Shown: positions 1 through 8,645, numbered from the stretch's first letter. The stretch: 64,000 nt of DNA from Variovorax sp. JS1663 (GCF_002157355.1 NZ_LYMK01000012.1:1-64000), one strand, 5' to 3'. Numbers and translations: made by a program. Notes: generated by a model not told the origin, from the sequence alone.

Positions 1-87
1 GATCCGTGCCGCGCTGAACCACCCGTCTCCACTCCCTCCCCCAGCGGGGGAGGGAGTGGAGACGGGTGGTTCAGCGCGGCACGGATC
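1..87. repeat. Perfect fold-back palindrome at the window edge
   Basis: Bases 1-42 are the exact reverse complement of bases 46-87, with only a 3-base loop (AGC) between. The outer part of each arm (for example GATCCGTGCCGCGCTGAAC) is coding sequence for the C-terminus of the molybdenum hydroxylase large subunit. The inner part is a C-rich/G-rich run. A natural intergenic hairpin would not normally copy coding sequence in both arms, so either the contig folds back on itself here or this is a real but unusual cruciform. The sequence cannot tell these apart. Confidence 0.9.
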
Positions 88-2387
88 ACTTCCGGCGTGA
101 ACGGCGGCTGCCGGAAGCGCACCCCGGTCGCATCGAAGATCGCGTTTGCGATCGCCGCCGTGCCGGGTACCGAGGACGACTCCCCTGCCCCCAGCGGCGG
201 CTCGCCCGGCCGCTGCATGTGCACGATCTCGATCACCGGCACCTCGCGGAAGCTCAGGATCGGGTAGCCGCCCCACTCGCGGCTCGCGACCACGCCGGTG
301 GGCAGCACCCCTGGCAGCATTTCGCCCACGGCGGCCTCTGCCTTCGGCGCGAACTGCACCCGCTCCTTGAGCGCCCGGCTGGTGGTCTGGACCACGTTGC
401 CGTGGATCTGGTGCTCGACCCCGGCCGGGTTCACCATCAGCCCCGCGTCGTGCCCCACCACCACGCGGCGCACGTGCACCTCGCCGGTGGTCCGGTGCAC
501 CTCCACGTCGGCCACCCAGGCCGACCAGGCCGCACCGAAACCCGGCCACTTGCTGTGCACGTAGCGGGCGTAGGCGAAGCCCTGGCCGAACAGCACGTCG
601 CCGCCGGGCCCCAGGCCACCGTCCGCGTTCTCCTGCGGGCCGGTGCGCATGCGCCAGCCGGCCTTCTGCGCGGTCTCGCGCACCAGATCAGCCGCACGCG
701 GGTCGCGCAGGTGCCGCAGGCGGAATGCCACCGGGTCCACGCCGGCCGCGGTGGCCAGTTCGTCCACGTAGGACTCGTGCGCGAAGGAACTGGGCAGCGC
801 CGAGACGCCGCGCAGCCAGGAGGCGCGCACGATCGGCGCCATGTCGTTGACCTTGACCCGCAGGTTCTCGTAGGCATAGGGCGGGCGCGCCGTGCGGTCG
901 CCCATCTCGAAGGCCTGGGCCAGCGGCTCGACCGTGCGCGTCAGCAGCAGGGCCAGCGTCGGAGCGCCGTTGGAGGGGTAGGAGGTCTCGAAGTCATAGG
1001 CGGCCACGTTGCCGTCCGCGTCGAGGCCGCCGTTGACCTGCATCAGTTGCGCCGCGCCCTTGGGCTCCCAGGCATGCTCCTGCTCGCGCGTGAGCTGCAC
1101 CCGCACCGGCGCGCCGGCCGCGCGCGCGAGCAGGGCCGCGTCGGCGGCCACGTCGTCGGCGCCGTTGCGGCCGTAGCAGCCGGCCGCTTCCATGCGCACC
1201 ACGTCGACCGCGACGTCTTCCACGCCCATGAGCTTCGCGAGGTCGGCGCGCAGCACGTGCGGGTTCTGCGAGCCGGCCCAGACGCGCAGCTGCACGCCGG
1301 CCTCGCCCTCGGGCTGCCAGTGCGCCAGCGCGCAGGAAGGCCCGATGGACGCATGCATCTGGTAGGGCCAGACATAGGTGCGCGGCATCGGCTGCGCGGC
1401 GCCGGCCAGGCCTTCGTCGACGTGGCCCTCGTCGACCAGCAGCCGCTGCGTCGCCGGATTCGCGCGCAGCGCACCCTCCAGGTCGTCGAGCGCCGGCAGG
1501 CCGGGCCAGGCCTTCCATCGCACGCGCAGGGTGCGCAGCGCTTCTTCCGCATGTTCCTCGCGCTCGGCCACGATGCCGACGAAGTCGCGGATCACCACCA
1601 CCGCACGGATGCCAGGGATGTGGGCGATGGAGGTTTCGTCGACCGACTCCAGCGTGTTGCCGATGAAGTCGCCGTGGTCCGCGCCCGCGTAGGGCGGGCG
1701 CACCACGCGGCCATGCAGCATGCCGGGCACGCGCATGTCGTGCACGAACACCAGCTCGCCCGCGAGCTTGGCCGGAATGTCCACCCGCGGCACCGCGGTG
1801 CCGACGATGCGGTAGTCCTTCGGGTCCTTCAGGCGGGCGCCGCCATCGAGCTGCAGCACGGTGCGCCCGCCGGCCACCAGTTCGCCGACGCCCACGCTGA
1901 AGGCCGGGTCCTCGCCGGCATGGATGCGGCCTTCGCGCACCTCGAGCAGCGCGGGCTGCACGCCGAAGCGCTCCGAGGCTTGCTCCAGCAGCCAGGCGCG
2001 CACCTGCGCGGCGGCCAGGCGCAGCGGCGCGGCGTGGATCTGCAGCGAGGCGCTGGCGATGGTCGCGCCCTGGTTGGGCGCACGCGCCGTGTCGCCCAGC
2101 ACCATGTGCACCTGCGCGAGCGGCAGGTCCAGCTCTTCCGCCACCACCTGGGCCAGCGCGGTGCGGATGCCGGTGCCCAGGTCCACGTGGCCGTTGAGCG
2201 CGGTGACGCTGCCGTCGTCCCACAGCGCGAGCAGGATCTCGGGGCCCTCCGCGGGATTGCCGGGGACCGCGGCGGGCTGGCCATTGGCGGCCGGCGGCGC
2301 GGGCGGCGTCTCGCGCACGACGACGAGCGCGCCCTGGGCCGTCAGGAAATCGCTTCGGCGGCGCGGCTGCTCGGCACGCCGGGTCAC
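1..2387 (-). CDS. nicB: Nicotinate dehydrogenase large (molybdopterin-binding) subunit, NicB/IorB-like, 3' end uncertain
   Basis: Catalytic subunit of a two-subunit molybdenum hydroxylase, predicted to hydroxylate nicotinate at C6. The GTG start at 2387 overlaps the nicA TGA (GTGA), showing translational coupling. The frame stays open to the window edge, about 766 residues before the fold-back palindrome begins, close to the full length of this family. The conserved active-site glutamate of xanthine-oxidase-type enzymes is at about residue 736 in PPLGAGESSS. The protein starts MTRRAEQPRRR and has no obvious Tat signal. The cytochrome c domains of Pseudomonas NicB are absent, so an electron acceptor must be encoded elsewhere, perhaps past the edge. 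Residues read inside 1-87 are suspect. Isoquinoline oxidoreductase or another aromatic hydroxylase is possible from sequence alone; nicotinate is inferred from the neighbours. Confidence 0.82.
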   Translation of the reverse strand, partial: MTRRAEQPRRRSDFLTAQGALVVVRETPPAPPAANGQPAAVPGNPAEGPEILLALWDDGSVTALNGHVDLGTGIRTALAQVVAEELDLPLAQVHMVLGDTARAPNQGATIASASLQIHAAPLRLAAAQVRAWLLEQASERFGVQPALLEVREGRIHAGEDPAFSVGVGELVAGGRTVLQLDGGARLKDPKDYRIVGTAVPRVDIPAKLAGELVFVHDMRVPGMLHGRVVRPPYAGADHGDFIGNTLESVDETSIAHIPGIRAVVVIRDFVGIVAEREEHAEEALRTLRVRWKAWPGLPALDDLEGALRANPATQRLLVDEGHVDEGLAGAAQPMPRTYVWPYQMHASIGPSCALAHWQPEGEAGVQLRVWAGSQNPHVLRADLAKLMGVEDVAVDVVRMEAAGCYGRNGADDVAADAALLARAAGAPVRVQLTREQEHAWEPKGAAQLMQVNGGLDADGNVAAYDFETSYPSNGAPTLALLLTRTVEPLAQAFEMGDRTARPPYAYENLRVKVNDMAPIVRASWLRGVSALPSSFAHESYVDELATAAGVDPVAFRLRHLRDPRAADLVRETAQKAGWRMRTGPQENADGGLGPGGDVLFGQGFAYARYVHSKWPGFGAAWSAWVADVEVHRTTGEVHVRRVVVGHDAGLMVNPAGVEHQIHGNVVQTTSRALKERVQFAPKAEAAVGEMLPGVLPTGVVASREWGGYPILSFREVPVIEIVHMQRPGEPPLGAGESSSVPGTAAIANAIFDATGVRFRQPPFTPEVIRAALNHPSPLPPPLGEGVETGGSARHG

Positions 2388-2863
2388 GACGCGGCGTCCT
2401 TTGCCATGGCCGCGGCGGCGCGCCGCACCGCGTCCAGGATCTCCACGTGGGTGCCGCAACGGCACAGGTTGCCCGAGAGCTCGGCGCGGATGCGTTCATC
2501 GCCCGGATGCGGATCGCGCGCCAGCAGCGCGGCGGCCTGCATCACCATGCCATTGAGGCAGTAGCCGCACTGCGCGGCCTGGGCCTGCTCGAAGGCCTGC
2601 TGCACCGGATGCCAGTTCTCGCGCGTGCCCAGGCCCTCGAGCGTGGTGACACTGCGCCCCGCCACGCCATGCGCCGGGATGACGCAGGCCCGCGCGGCCA
2701 CGCCGTCGACCCACACGGTGCAGGCGCCGCACTGGCCCAGCCCGCAGCCGTACTTGGGCCCGTTGAGTCCCAGGTCGTTGCGCAGCACGTGCAGGAGTGA
2801 GGCGGCCTCCGGGACCGGCAAGGCGACGTCGCGCCCGTTGACCTTCAGGGCAAGCTCGGACAT
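2384..2863 (-). CDS. nicA: Nicotinate dehydrogenase small (2Fe-2S) subunit, NicA/IorA-like
   Basis: A 159-residue iron-sulfur subunit that passes electrons from the molybdenum centre of NicB. The N-terminal plant-type ferredoxin cluster is bound by Cys40, Cys45, Cys48 and Cys60 (CGLGQCGAC and a following Cys). The second cluster is bound by Cys99, Cys102, Cys134 and Cys136 (CGYC and CRCG). This is the standard two-cluster layout of molybdenum hydroxylase small subunits. The ATG at 2863 has GAGGAG upstream and starts 16 bases after the nicotinamidase stop; a longer reading back to 2923 would overlap that gene and lacks family similarity. The stop overlaps the nicB start. Assignment to nicotinate rather than another heterocycle comes from the nicotinamidase, 6-hydroxynicotinate reductase and enamidase genes nearby. 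Confidence 0.88.
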   Translation of the reverse strand: MSELALKVNGRDVALPVPEAASLLHVLRNDLGLNGPKYGCGLGQCGACTVWVDGVAARACVIPAHGVAGRSVTTLEGLGTRENWHPVQQAFEQAQAAQCGYCLNGMVMQAAALLARDPHPGDERIRAELSGNLCRCGTHVEILDAVRRAAAAMAKDAAS

Positions 2864-2879
2864 CGGGTGCGCGAACTCC

Positions 2880-3605
2880 TCAGGCACCGACCTCGACGTC
2901 GCCGGACTGGATGCGCTTGACACCCTTGGCCTGCATCTGCTTCCAGGCCTTGGCGAGCGAGCCGTCGAGGTCGATGGCGCGGGTCGCGTCCTCGATCACG
3001 TAGGCCTCGAAGCCGTGCTTGCGCGCGTCCAGCGCCGTCCAGGCCACGCAGAAGTCGGTGGCCAGGCCGGTGACGAACACCGTCTTGATGCCGCGCTGCT
3101 TGAGGTAGCCGGCCAGGCCGGTGGGCGTCTTGCGGTCGGCCTCCTCGAAGGCCGAGTAGCTGTCCACGCCCTTGTGGTAGCCCTTGCGGATGATGAGCTG
3201 CGCGCTGGGCAGCTTCAGGTCCTTGTGCAGCGCCGCGTCGTCGCTGCCCTGCACGCAGTGGTCCGGCCACAGCACCTGGTTGCCGTAGGCCAGCTTGATG
3301 CTGCTGAAGGGCTTCTGCCCCGCATGCGCGCTGGCGAAGGAGGCATGGCCCTGGGTGTGCCAGTCCTGCGTGACCACGATGTTCTCGAAGGCGGTGGAGA
3401 GCTTGTTGATCACCGGCACCACCTCGGCCCCGCCCTTGACGGGCAGCGTGCCGCCGTCGATGAAGCAGTTCTGCACGTCGACCACGATCAGCGCCGACTT
3501 GTCCGTGGGCTTGATCTTCGCGGCCGCGAAGAGCGGCGCTGACAGGGCTGCCAAGCCAAGCGCCGCGGTGGACTGAAGAAAGACTCTCCGTTGCATGTCA
3601 TGCAT
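2880..3605 (-). CDS. Exported nicotinamidase / isochorismatase-family amidase
   Basis: Predicted to hydrolyse nicotinamide to nicotinate and ammonia. The 241 residues match PncA-type nicotinamidases: catalytic Asp43 (in VDVQNCF), Lys141 (IRKG) and Cys186 (ATDFCV), with metal ligands Asp81, His83 and His87 in DWHTQGH. Unlike cytosolic PncA it begins with a twin-arginine-like leader (MQRRVFLQSTAALGLAALS), so it probably acts in the periplasm, before import through the adjacent Liv transporter. The GTG/ATG choice is clear: GAGGAG lies 8 bases before the ATG at 3605. It sits directly upstream of nicA, giving the order nicotinamide to nicotinate to 6-hydroxynicotinate. A related amidase of the isochorismatase fold is the alternative, but all PncA metal ligands are present. 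Confidence 0.85.
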   Translation of the reverse strand: MHDMQRRVFLQSTAALGLAALSAPLFAAAKIKPTDKSALIVVDVQNCFIDGGTLPVKGGAEVVPVINKLSTAFENIVVTQDWHTQGHASFASAHAGQKPFSSIKLAYGNQVLWPDHCVQGSDDAALHKDLKLPSAQLIIRKGYHKGVDSYSAFEEADRKTPTGLAGYLKQRGIKTVFVTGLATDFCVAWTALDARKHGFEAYVIEDATRAIDLDGSLAKAWKQMQAKGVKRIQSGDVEVGA

Positions 3606-3651
3606 GTCATTCGCTCCTCGTGGTGAAAAACCGATGCGCAGGCCGCGAAGC

Positions 3652-3761
3652 CGGCCCGTTCGGGAGCACCCGCGGAACCGGCTGTGCCGGGCCGCTGGGT
3701 GCGCCCCCGGTGAGGGGGTTGGCGGACCACACGAAGTGGGGGAGCCTGGGGGAGAGCTTCA
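3652..3761 (-). repeat. Stop-codon-anchored dispersed repeat, copy 1
   Basis: A ~105-bp GC-rich sequence that, read on the minus strand, begins at the livF TGA with AGCTCTCCCCCAGGCTCCCC followed by ACTTCGTGTGGTCCGC. It contains the hairpin-forming blocks CCCCC/GGGGG and CGGAACCGGC/GCCGGGCCG. It matches the sequences at 7266-7371, 8646-8752 and, on the plus strand, 16287-16385. Confidence 0.85.
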
Positions 3762-4493
3762 TACAGACAGATAGGCTCGCCGCACTTCCTCGTTGGTGGC
3801 GAGGTCGGCCATCGAGGCCTGGTAGCGGATCTGCCCCTTCTCGAGCACGTAGGCACGGTCGGAGACCAGCTCGGCGAAGTGCATGTTCTGCTCCGACAGC
3901 AGGATGCTCACGCCCTGGGCCTTGAGCTCGAGGATCATGTTGGCCATCTGCTCGACGATCACCGGCGCGACGCCCTCGGAGGGCTCGTCCAGCAGCACGA
4001 GGTAGGGGTTGCCCATCAGCGTGCGCGCCACCGTCAGCATCTGCTGCTCGCCGCCGCTCATGCGTCCGCCCGGTCGCTGCGGCATCTCGCCGAGGTTGGG
4101 GAAGAGCTTGAACAGGCGCTCGGGCGTCCACAGCGGCGCATCGCTGCCATCGCCCCAGCGCCGCGCGGCCTGGCGGCCCACTTCGAGGTTCTCCATCACC
4201 GTGAGGTCGGTGAACACGCGCCGGTCCTCGGGCACGAAGCCCAGGCCCAGCTTGGCCGCGTGGTGCGGCTCGCACTTCGAGATGTCGTGGCCCAGGAAGC
4301 GGACCGCGCCGCGGCGCTTGGACAGCATGCCGATCAGCGCCTTGAGCGTGGTGGACTTGCCGGCGCCATTGCGGCCCATCAGCGCCACCACCTCGCCGCG
4401 GCGGACCTCGAGGTCCACGTCGTAGAGGATCTGGGCGGCGCCGTACCAGGCGCACAGGGACTTGGCCTCGAGCAGCTGCTCGTGTGAACTCAT
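3759..4493 (-). CDS. livF: Branched-chain amino acid-type ABC transporter ATPase LivF
   Basis: One of two cytosolic ATPases driving a Liv-type importer. The 244 residues contain Walker A GRNGAGKST (40-48), the ABC signature MSGGEQ (145-150) and Walker B LVLLDEP (165-171), with a short C-terminus typical of LivF. The start overlaps the livG stop by 4 bases (4490-4493). The genes run binding protein, livHM, livG, livF on the minus strand and lie inside the nicotinamide/nicotinate gene array. The cargo is therefore more likely nicotinate, nicotinamide or a relative than a branched-chain amino acid; this is inference from position. A dispersed repeat begins at the stop codon. Confidence 0.92.
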   Translation of the reverse strand: MSSHEQLLEAKSLCAWYGAAQILYDVDLEVRRGEVVALMGRNGAGKSTTLKALIGMLSKRRGAVRFLGHDISKCEPHHAAKLGLGFVPEDRRVFTDLTVMENLEVGRQAARRWGDGSDAPLWTPERLFKLFPNLGEMPQRPGGRMSGGEQQMLTVARTLMGNPYLVLLDEPSEGVAPVIVEQMANMILELKAQGVSILLSEQNMHFAELVSDRAYVLEKGQIRYQASMADLATNEEVRRAYLSV

Positions 4494-5293
4494 GCTTCTG
4501 CTCCCACCGCGGCGTTCACCGCCGCGGCCTTCTCGGCGATCTTCTCGAAGGTCTTGCCGCTGCCGAAGTAGACCTCCTGCACCTTGGGATGGTCGCGGAT
4601 CTCCAGCGGCTTGCCCTGCGCGATCAGGCGCCCGCGCGCCAGCACGATCATGCGGTCGGCGTACGCGAACACCACGTCCATGCTGTGCTCGGTGAAGAGC
4701 ACGGCCATGCCGCGGTCGATCACGAGCTGCTTGGTCAGCGCCATCAGCGAGTTGCGCTCCTTGGGCGCCATGCCGGCGGTGGGCTCGTCCATCAGCAGCA
4801 ACTTGGGCGAGTTGGCCATCGCGATCGCGAGCTCGACGCGCTTGACGTCGCCATAGGCCAGCACACTGCAGGGCCGGTCGGCCTGGGCCTTCATGCCGAC
4901 CTGGTCGAGCAGGGCCAGCGCCTCCTCGCGCTTGTGGTCGGCGGCGCGCCGGAAGGTGGCGAAGAGCTTGTGGTCGTGCGACAGCAGCGCCATCTGCACG
5001 TTTTCCACCACGGTGAGCGAGGCGAAGGTCTCGGCGATCTGGAAGGTGCGGCCGACGCCCTTGCGCCAGATCTCGCGGGGCTTCCTGCCCACCAGTTCGT
5101 CGCCATCGAGCAGGATCGAGCCGCGGTCGGCCTTGAGCTGGCCGTTGACCATGTTGAAGGTGGTGGACTTGCCGGCGCCGTTGGGGCCGATGAGGGCCAG
5201 CAGCTCGCCGGGGGCGAGGTCGAAGCTGATGCCGTCGACGGCCTTGACGCCGCCGAAGGATTTTCCGAGTTCGGTGACCTTCAATAAGCTCAT
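4490..5293 (-). CDS. livG: Branched-chain amino acid-type ABC transporter ATPase LivG
   Basis: Second ATPase of the Liv-type importer, 267 residues. Walker A GPNGAGKST is at 36-44, followed by the LivG-type variable insert, the signature SVLAYGDVKR (a degenerate LSGGQ seen in LivG proteins) and Walker B LLLMDEP. Both ends overlap neighbours by 4 bases (livHM at 5290-5293, livF at 4490-4493), so the three genes are translationally coupled. The C-terminal tail (FEKIAEKAAAVNAAVGAEA) extends beyond the usual LivG end. Function as a transporter ATPase is secure; cargo is inferred only from the surrounding nicotinate genes. Confidence 0.92.
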   Translation of the reverse strand: MSLLKVTELGKSFGGVKAVDGISFDLAPGELLALIGPNGAGKSTTFNMVNGQLKADRGSILLDGDELVGRKPREIWRKGVGRTFQIAETFASLTVVENVQMALLSHDHKLFATFRRAADHKREEALALLDQVGMKAQADRPCSVLAYGDVKRVELAIAMANSPKLLLMDEPTAGMAPKERNSLMALTKQLVIDRGMAVLFTEHSMDVVFAYADRMIVLARGRLIAQGKPLEIRDHPKVQEVYFGSGKTFEKIAEKAAAVNAAVGAEA

Positions 5294-7206
5294 GCCTTCA
5301 CCTCTTCCAGCGACCCGGGGTGCTTCGCGCCACGCCGCCGGTCGAACAACTGCTTGCAGAAGCCGGCGATTCCCTGCGGGAACAGCAACACCAGCAGCAG
5401 GATGATCCCCCCCAGCATCGCCCGCCAGTAGTCGGTGTTGCGCGCCACGGTGTCATGCAGCCAGGTGAAGGTCACGGCCCCCACCACCGGCCCCGCCAGC
5501 GTCTGGATGCCGCCGAGCAGCACCATCACCAGCCCGTCGACCGACTTGCCGACACTCAGCGACTCGGGCGAGATGCTGCCCTTGGAGAAGGCGAACAGCG
5601 CGCCCGCCAATCCTGCGGCCAGGCCGGCGATGACGAAGGCGGCCCACTGCATGCGCTTCACGTCGATGCCGATCGCATCCGCGCGCAGCGCCGAATCACG
5701 CCCTGCCCGCAAGGCATAACCGAAGGGCGAGAACAGCACGCGCCGCAGCCACAGCACGCCCAGCGCCACGAGCGCCAGCGTGAGCCAGTAGTACACCCGC
5801 TTGTCCGACAGCCACGCCGCGGGCCACACGCCGGTGAGCCCGTTGCTGCCGCCGGTGAAGCTGTCCCACTGATAGGTAATGGCCCAGGTGATCTGCGCGA
5901 AGGCCAGCGTGAGCATCGCGAGGTACACCCCCGACAGCCGCACCGCGAACCAGCCGTAGACGAAGGCGCCGACCGCCGCCACCAGCGGTGCCAGGATGAG
6001 CGCGAGCTCCATCGGCATGCCGCTGGCGCGCACCAGCAGCGCCGCGCCGTAGGCCCCGAGCCCGAAGTACGCCGCATGCCCGAAGGAATGCATGCCCGCC
6101 GGACCCATGATGAAGTGCAGGCTGGTGGCGAACAGCGCAGCGATCATCAGGTCGATCATCAGCACCGAGGTGTAGGGCGAGTCGGCTGTGAAGAAGGGCA
6201 CGGCTGCCAGCACCAGCCCGAAGACGGCTGCCGCGACGAGGTAGCCGCGGCTCGGGCGGCGCAACGGTTCTTCCTGCATGCCCACGTAGCGGCTCGGCGC
6301 CTGCGGCCGGCCGAACAGGCCCCAGGGCCGCCACACCAGCACCACCGCCATCACCAGGAAGTCCACCACCAGGGTGAGCTTGGAGAAGGACACGCTCAGG
6401 CCGAAGACATCGACCACGCCGAGCCAGATGCAGATCGCCTTGATCTCTGCGATCAGCAGCGCGGCCGCATAGGCGCCGGGGATCGAGCCCATGCCGCCCA
6501 CCACCACCACCACGAAGGCGGCGCCGATGGTGTTGAGGTCCATCTCCAGCGTGGCCGGCTCGCGCGGCAGCTGCAGCGCGCCGCCCAGGCCGGCGAGCAT
6601 GGCACCGAGCGCGAACACGGCGGTGAAGAGCCAGGCCTGGTTGACGCCCAGGGCGCTGACCATCTCGCGGTCCTGCGTGGCCGCGCGCACCAGGGTGCCG
6701 AAGCGGGTGCGCGTGAGCAGCATCCACACCAGGCCCAGGACCACCGGGCCGACCACGATCAGGAACAGGTCGTAGGAAGGGAACTGGCGCCCGAGGATGG
6801 TGACCGAGCCCGACAGCCCCGGCGCGCGCGGACCGAGCAGCTCGTCCGGTCCCCAGAGCCACAGCACCGCGTCCTTGATCACCAGCACCAGCGCGAAAGT
6901 GGCCAGCAGCTGGAACAGCTCGGGCGCCTTGTAGATCCGGCGCAGCAGCACCACCTCGATCAGCGCGCCCAGCACGCCCACCGCCAGCGCCGACAGCACC
7001 AGCGCCGGCCAGAAACCCAGGCCCGTGCCCAGTTTCTCGACCAGCGTGTAGGCCACGTAGATGCCCACCATGAAGAACGAGCCATGCGCGAAATTCACGA
7101 TCCGCGTGACGCCGAAGATCAGCGACAGCCCCGCCGCCACCAGGAACAGCGAAGAGGCGCTCGCCAGCCCGTTGAGCAGCTGGACGATGAAACCGGAGAA
7201 GCTCAT
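5290..7206 (-). CDS. livHM: Fused LivH-LivM permease of a Liv-type ABC importer
   Basis: A single 638-residue membrane protein combining both permease subunits. Residues 1-300 are LivH-like (start MSFSGFIVQLLNGLASASSL, with the EMVSALG cytoplasmic loop near 180), residues about 300-320 are a polar linker (GRPQAPSRYVGMQEEPLRRP), and 320-638 are LivM-like, including the RDSALRADAIGIDVKR coupling loop. Most bacteria encode these as two genes; fusions occur in Burkholderiales. The stop overlaps the livG start by 4 bases. About 165 bases separate it from the binding-protein gene, filled mainly by a dispersed repeat. Confidence 0.93.
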   Translation of the reverse strand: MSFSGFIVQLLNGLASASSLFLVAAGLSLIFGVTRIVNFAHGSFFMVGIYVAYTLVEKLGTGLGFWPALVLSALAVGVLGALIEVVLLRRIYKAPELFQLLATFALVLVIKDAVLWLWGPDELLGPRAPGLSGSVTILGRQFPSYDLFLIVVGPVVLGLVWMLLTRTRFGTLVRAATQDREMVSALGVNQAWLFTAVFALGAMLAGLGGALQLPREPATLEMDLNTIGAAFVVVVVGGMGSIPGAYAAALLIAEIKAICIWLGVVDVFGLSVSFSKLTLVVDFLVMAVVLVWRPWGLFGRPQAPSRYVGMQEEPLRRPSRGYLVAAAVFGLVLAAVPFFTADSPYTSVLMIDLMIAALFATSLHFIMGPAGMHSFGHAAYFGLGAYGAALLVRASGMPMELALILAPLVAAVGAFVYGWFAVRLSGVYLAMLTLAFAQITWAITYQWDSFTGGSNGLTGVWPAAWLSDKRVYYWLTLALVALGVLWLRRVLFSPFGYALRAGRDSALRADAIGIDVKRMQWAAFVIAGLAAGLAGALFAFSKGSISPESLSVGKSVDGLVMVLLGGIQTLAGPVVGAVTFTWLHDTVARNTDYWRAMLGGIILLLVLLFPQGIAGFCKQLFDRRRGAKHPGSLEEVKA

Positions 7207-7265
7207 CTAATTTCCTTCAGCTTTGAACTCCATCCCGCGGGTCTGCCACACGGCCGGCAAAGCCA

Positions 7266-7371
7266 GGCCCGTTCGGGGAACACCGCGGAACCGGCTTCGC
7301 CGGGCCGCTGGTGTTGCCCCCGGCCGGGGGTTGGCGAAGCGACACGAAGTGCGCGCAGCCTGGGGGCGAGC
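7266..7371 (-). repeat. Stop-codon-anchored dispersed repeat, copy 2
   Basis: A diverged copy of the element at 3652-3761. On the minus strand it begins just after the TGA of the binding-protein gene (CGCTCGCCCCCAGGCTGCGC, then CACTTCGTGTCG) and ends near the livHM start. Compared with copies 1 and 3 it has TCGCTTCGCC in place of GGTCCGCC. It fills most of the 7207-7372 gap. Confidence 0.8.
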
Positions 7372-7372
7372 G

Positions 7373-8584
7373 TCAATCATTGGCGCGCGACTTCTTCAGC
7401 TCTTCGACCGGCGGCTGATATTTCGCGTCGGCGCCATCGAGGTACACGTAGTTGACCATCACGCCCTTGCCGCCCTCGTTCTTGGTGCGACCGACGAAGG
7501 CGCCCATGGTCGACTGGTGGTCCTCCGGCCGGTAGGTGATCTTGCCGAAGGGCGTGTCCACCTGCAGGCCCTTGAAGGCCGCGACCAGCTTGTCGGTCTC
7601 GGTGCCCTTGGCCTTGGCGATGCCGGCTGCCGCCGACTTGATCATGCTGTAGCCCACCACCGAGCCCAGGCGCGGGTAGTCCTTGAACTTGGCCTGGTAG
7701 GCCTGCTCGAATTTCTTGTGCTCGGGCGTGGTGATGCCGTACCAGGGGTAGCCGGTCACGATCCAGCCGTTGGGCGCCTCGTCCTTCAGCGGGTCCATGT
7801 ACTCGGGTTCGCCGGTCAGCACGCTGACCACCTCGCGGTCCTTGAACAGGCCGCGCGTGTTGCCCTCGCGCACGAACTTCGAGAGATCGGCGCCGAAGAG
7901 CACGTTGAAGATCGCATCGGGCTTGGCATCGGCCAGTGCCTGCACCACGCTGCCGGCGTCGACCTTGCCCAGCGGCGTGGCCTGCTCGGCCACGAACTCG
8001 ACGTCGGGCTGCGCCGCCTTCAGCAGGTTCTTGAACGCCGCCACCGCCGACTGGCCGTACTCGTAGTTGGGGTACACGAGGGCCCAGCGCTTCTTCTTGA
8101 GCTTGGCGGCCTCGGGCACCAGCATCGCGGCCTGCATGTAGGTGCCGGGGCGCAGGCGGAAGGTGTACTGGTTGCCACCCTGCCAGGTGATCTTGTCGGT
8201 CAGCGGCTCGCCGGCCAGGAAGAAGAACTTCTTCTGCTTGGCGAAGTCGGTGACGGCCAGGCCGGTGTTCGACAGGAAGGTGCCCGCGAGGATGTCCACC
8301 TTCTCGCGCGAGACCAGCTCCTCGGCCACGCGCACTGCGTCACCGGGGTTGGCGTTGTCGTCGCGCGTGACCAGCTCGATCTTCTTGCCGTTGACGCCGC
8401 CGGCCGCGTTGATCTCGTCGACCGCCAGTTCCATGCCCTTCTTGTAGGGCTCGAGGAAGGCGGGCTGCGCCTTGTAGCTGTTGATCTCGCCGATCTTGAT
8501 CACGCCCTGGGCGCGCGCCAGCGGAATGAGCGCGACGGCAAGAGCAGCGAGCGAAACCGCCCTGAAGGCAAAACGCATGGTCAT
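7373..8584 (-). CDS. Periplasmic substrate-binding protein of the Liv-type importer
   Basis: A 403-residue LivK-family (periplasmic-binding-protein type 1) receptor. The ATG at 8584 is preceded by GAGGAG at 6 bases and gives a clear Sec signal, MTMRFAFRAVSLAALAVALI ending LARAQ. The mature protein starts GVIKIGEINSYKAQPAFLEP, the beta-strand pattern of this family, and contains the GFxVTGYPWY-type hinge region near residue 250. An upstream in-frame start at 8623 would add 13 residues before the signal and is unlikely. It lies first in the transporter set, after the PF06684 genes. The proposed ligand is nicotinate or a related pyridine, from context only. Confidence 0.9.
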   Translation of the reverse strand: MTMRFAFRAVSLAALAVALIPLARAQGVIKIGEINSYKAQPAFLEPYKKGMELAVDEINAAGGVNGKKIELVTRDDNANPGDAVRVAEELVSREKVDILAGTFLSNTGLAVTDFAKQKKFFFLAGEPLTDKITWQGGNQYTFRLRPGTYMQAAMLVPEAAKLKKKRWALVYPNYEYGQSAVAAFKNLLKAAQPDVEFVAEQATPLGKVDAGSVVQALADAKPDAIFNVLFGADLSKFVREGNTRGLFKDREVVSVLTGEPEYMDPLKDEAPNGWIVTGYPWYGITTPEHKKFEQAYQAKFKDYPRLGSVVGYSMIKSAAAGIAKAKGTETDKLVAAFKGLQVDTPFGKITYRPEDHQSTMGAFVGRTKNEGGKGVMVNYVYLDGADAKYQPPVEELKKSRAND

Positions 8585-8645
8585 ATGGAACTCCTCGTTG
8601 AAATGGTCAAACGGTCGGAACATCGCGGTGCGCGCAGCGCACTCG

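Noticed and set aside
66..2564. 832-codon plus-strand open frame across nicB
   Set aside because: A GC-rich shadow of nicB: composition dominated by R, A, H and G, no domain pattern, and the opposite strand encodes an intact molybdenum hydroxylase.
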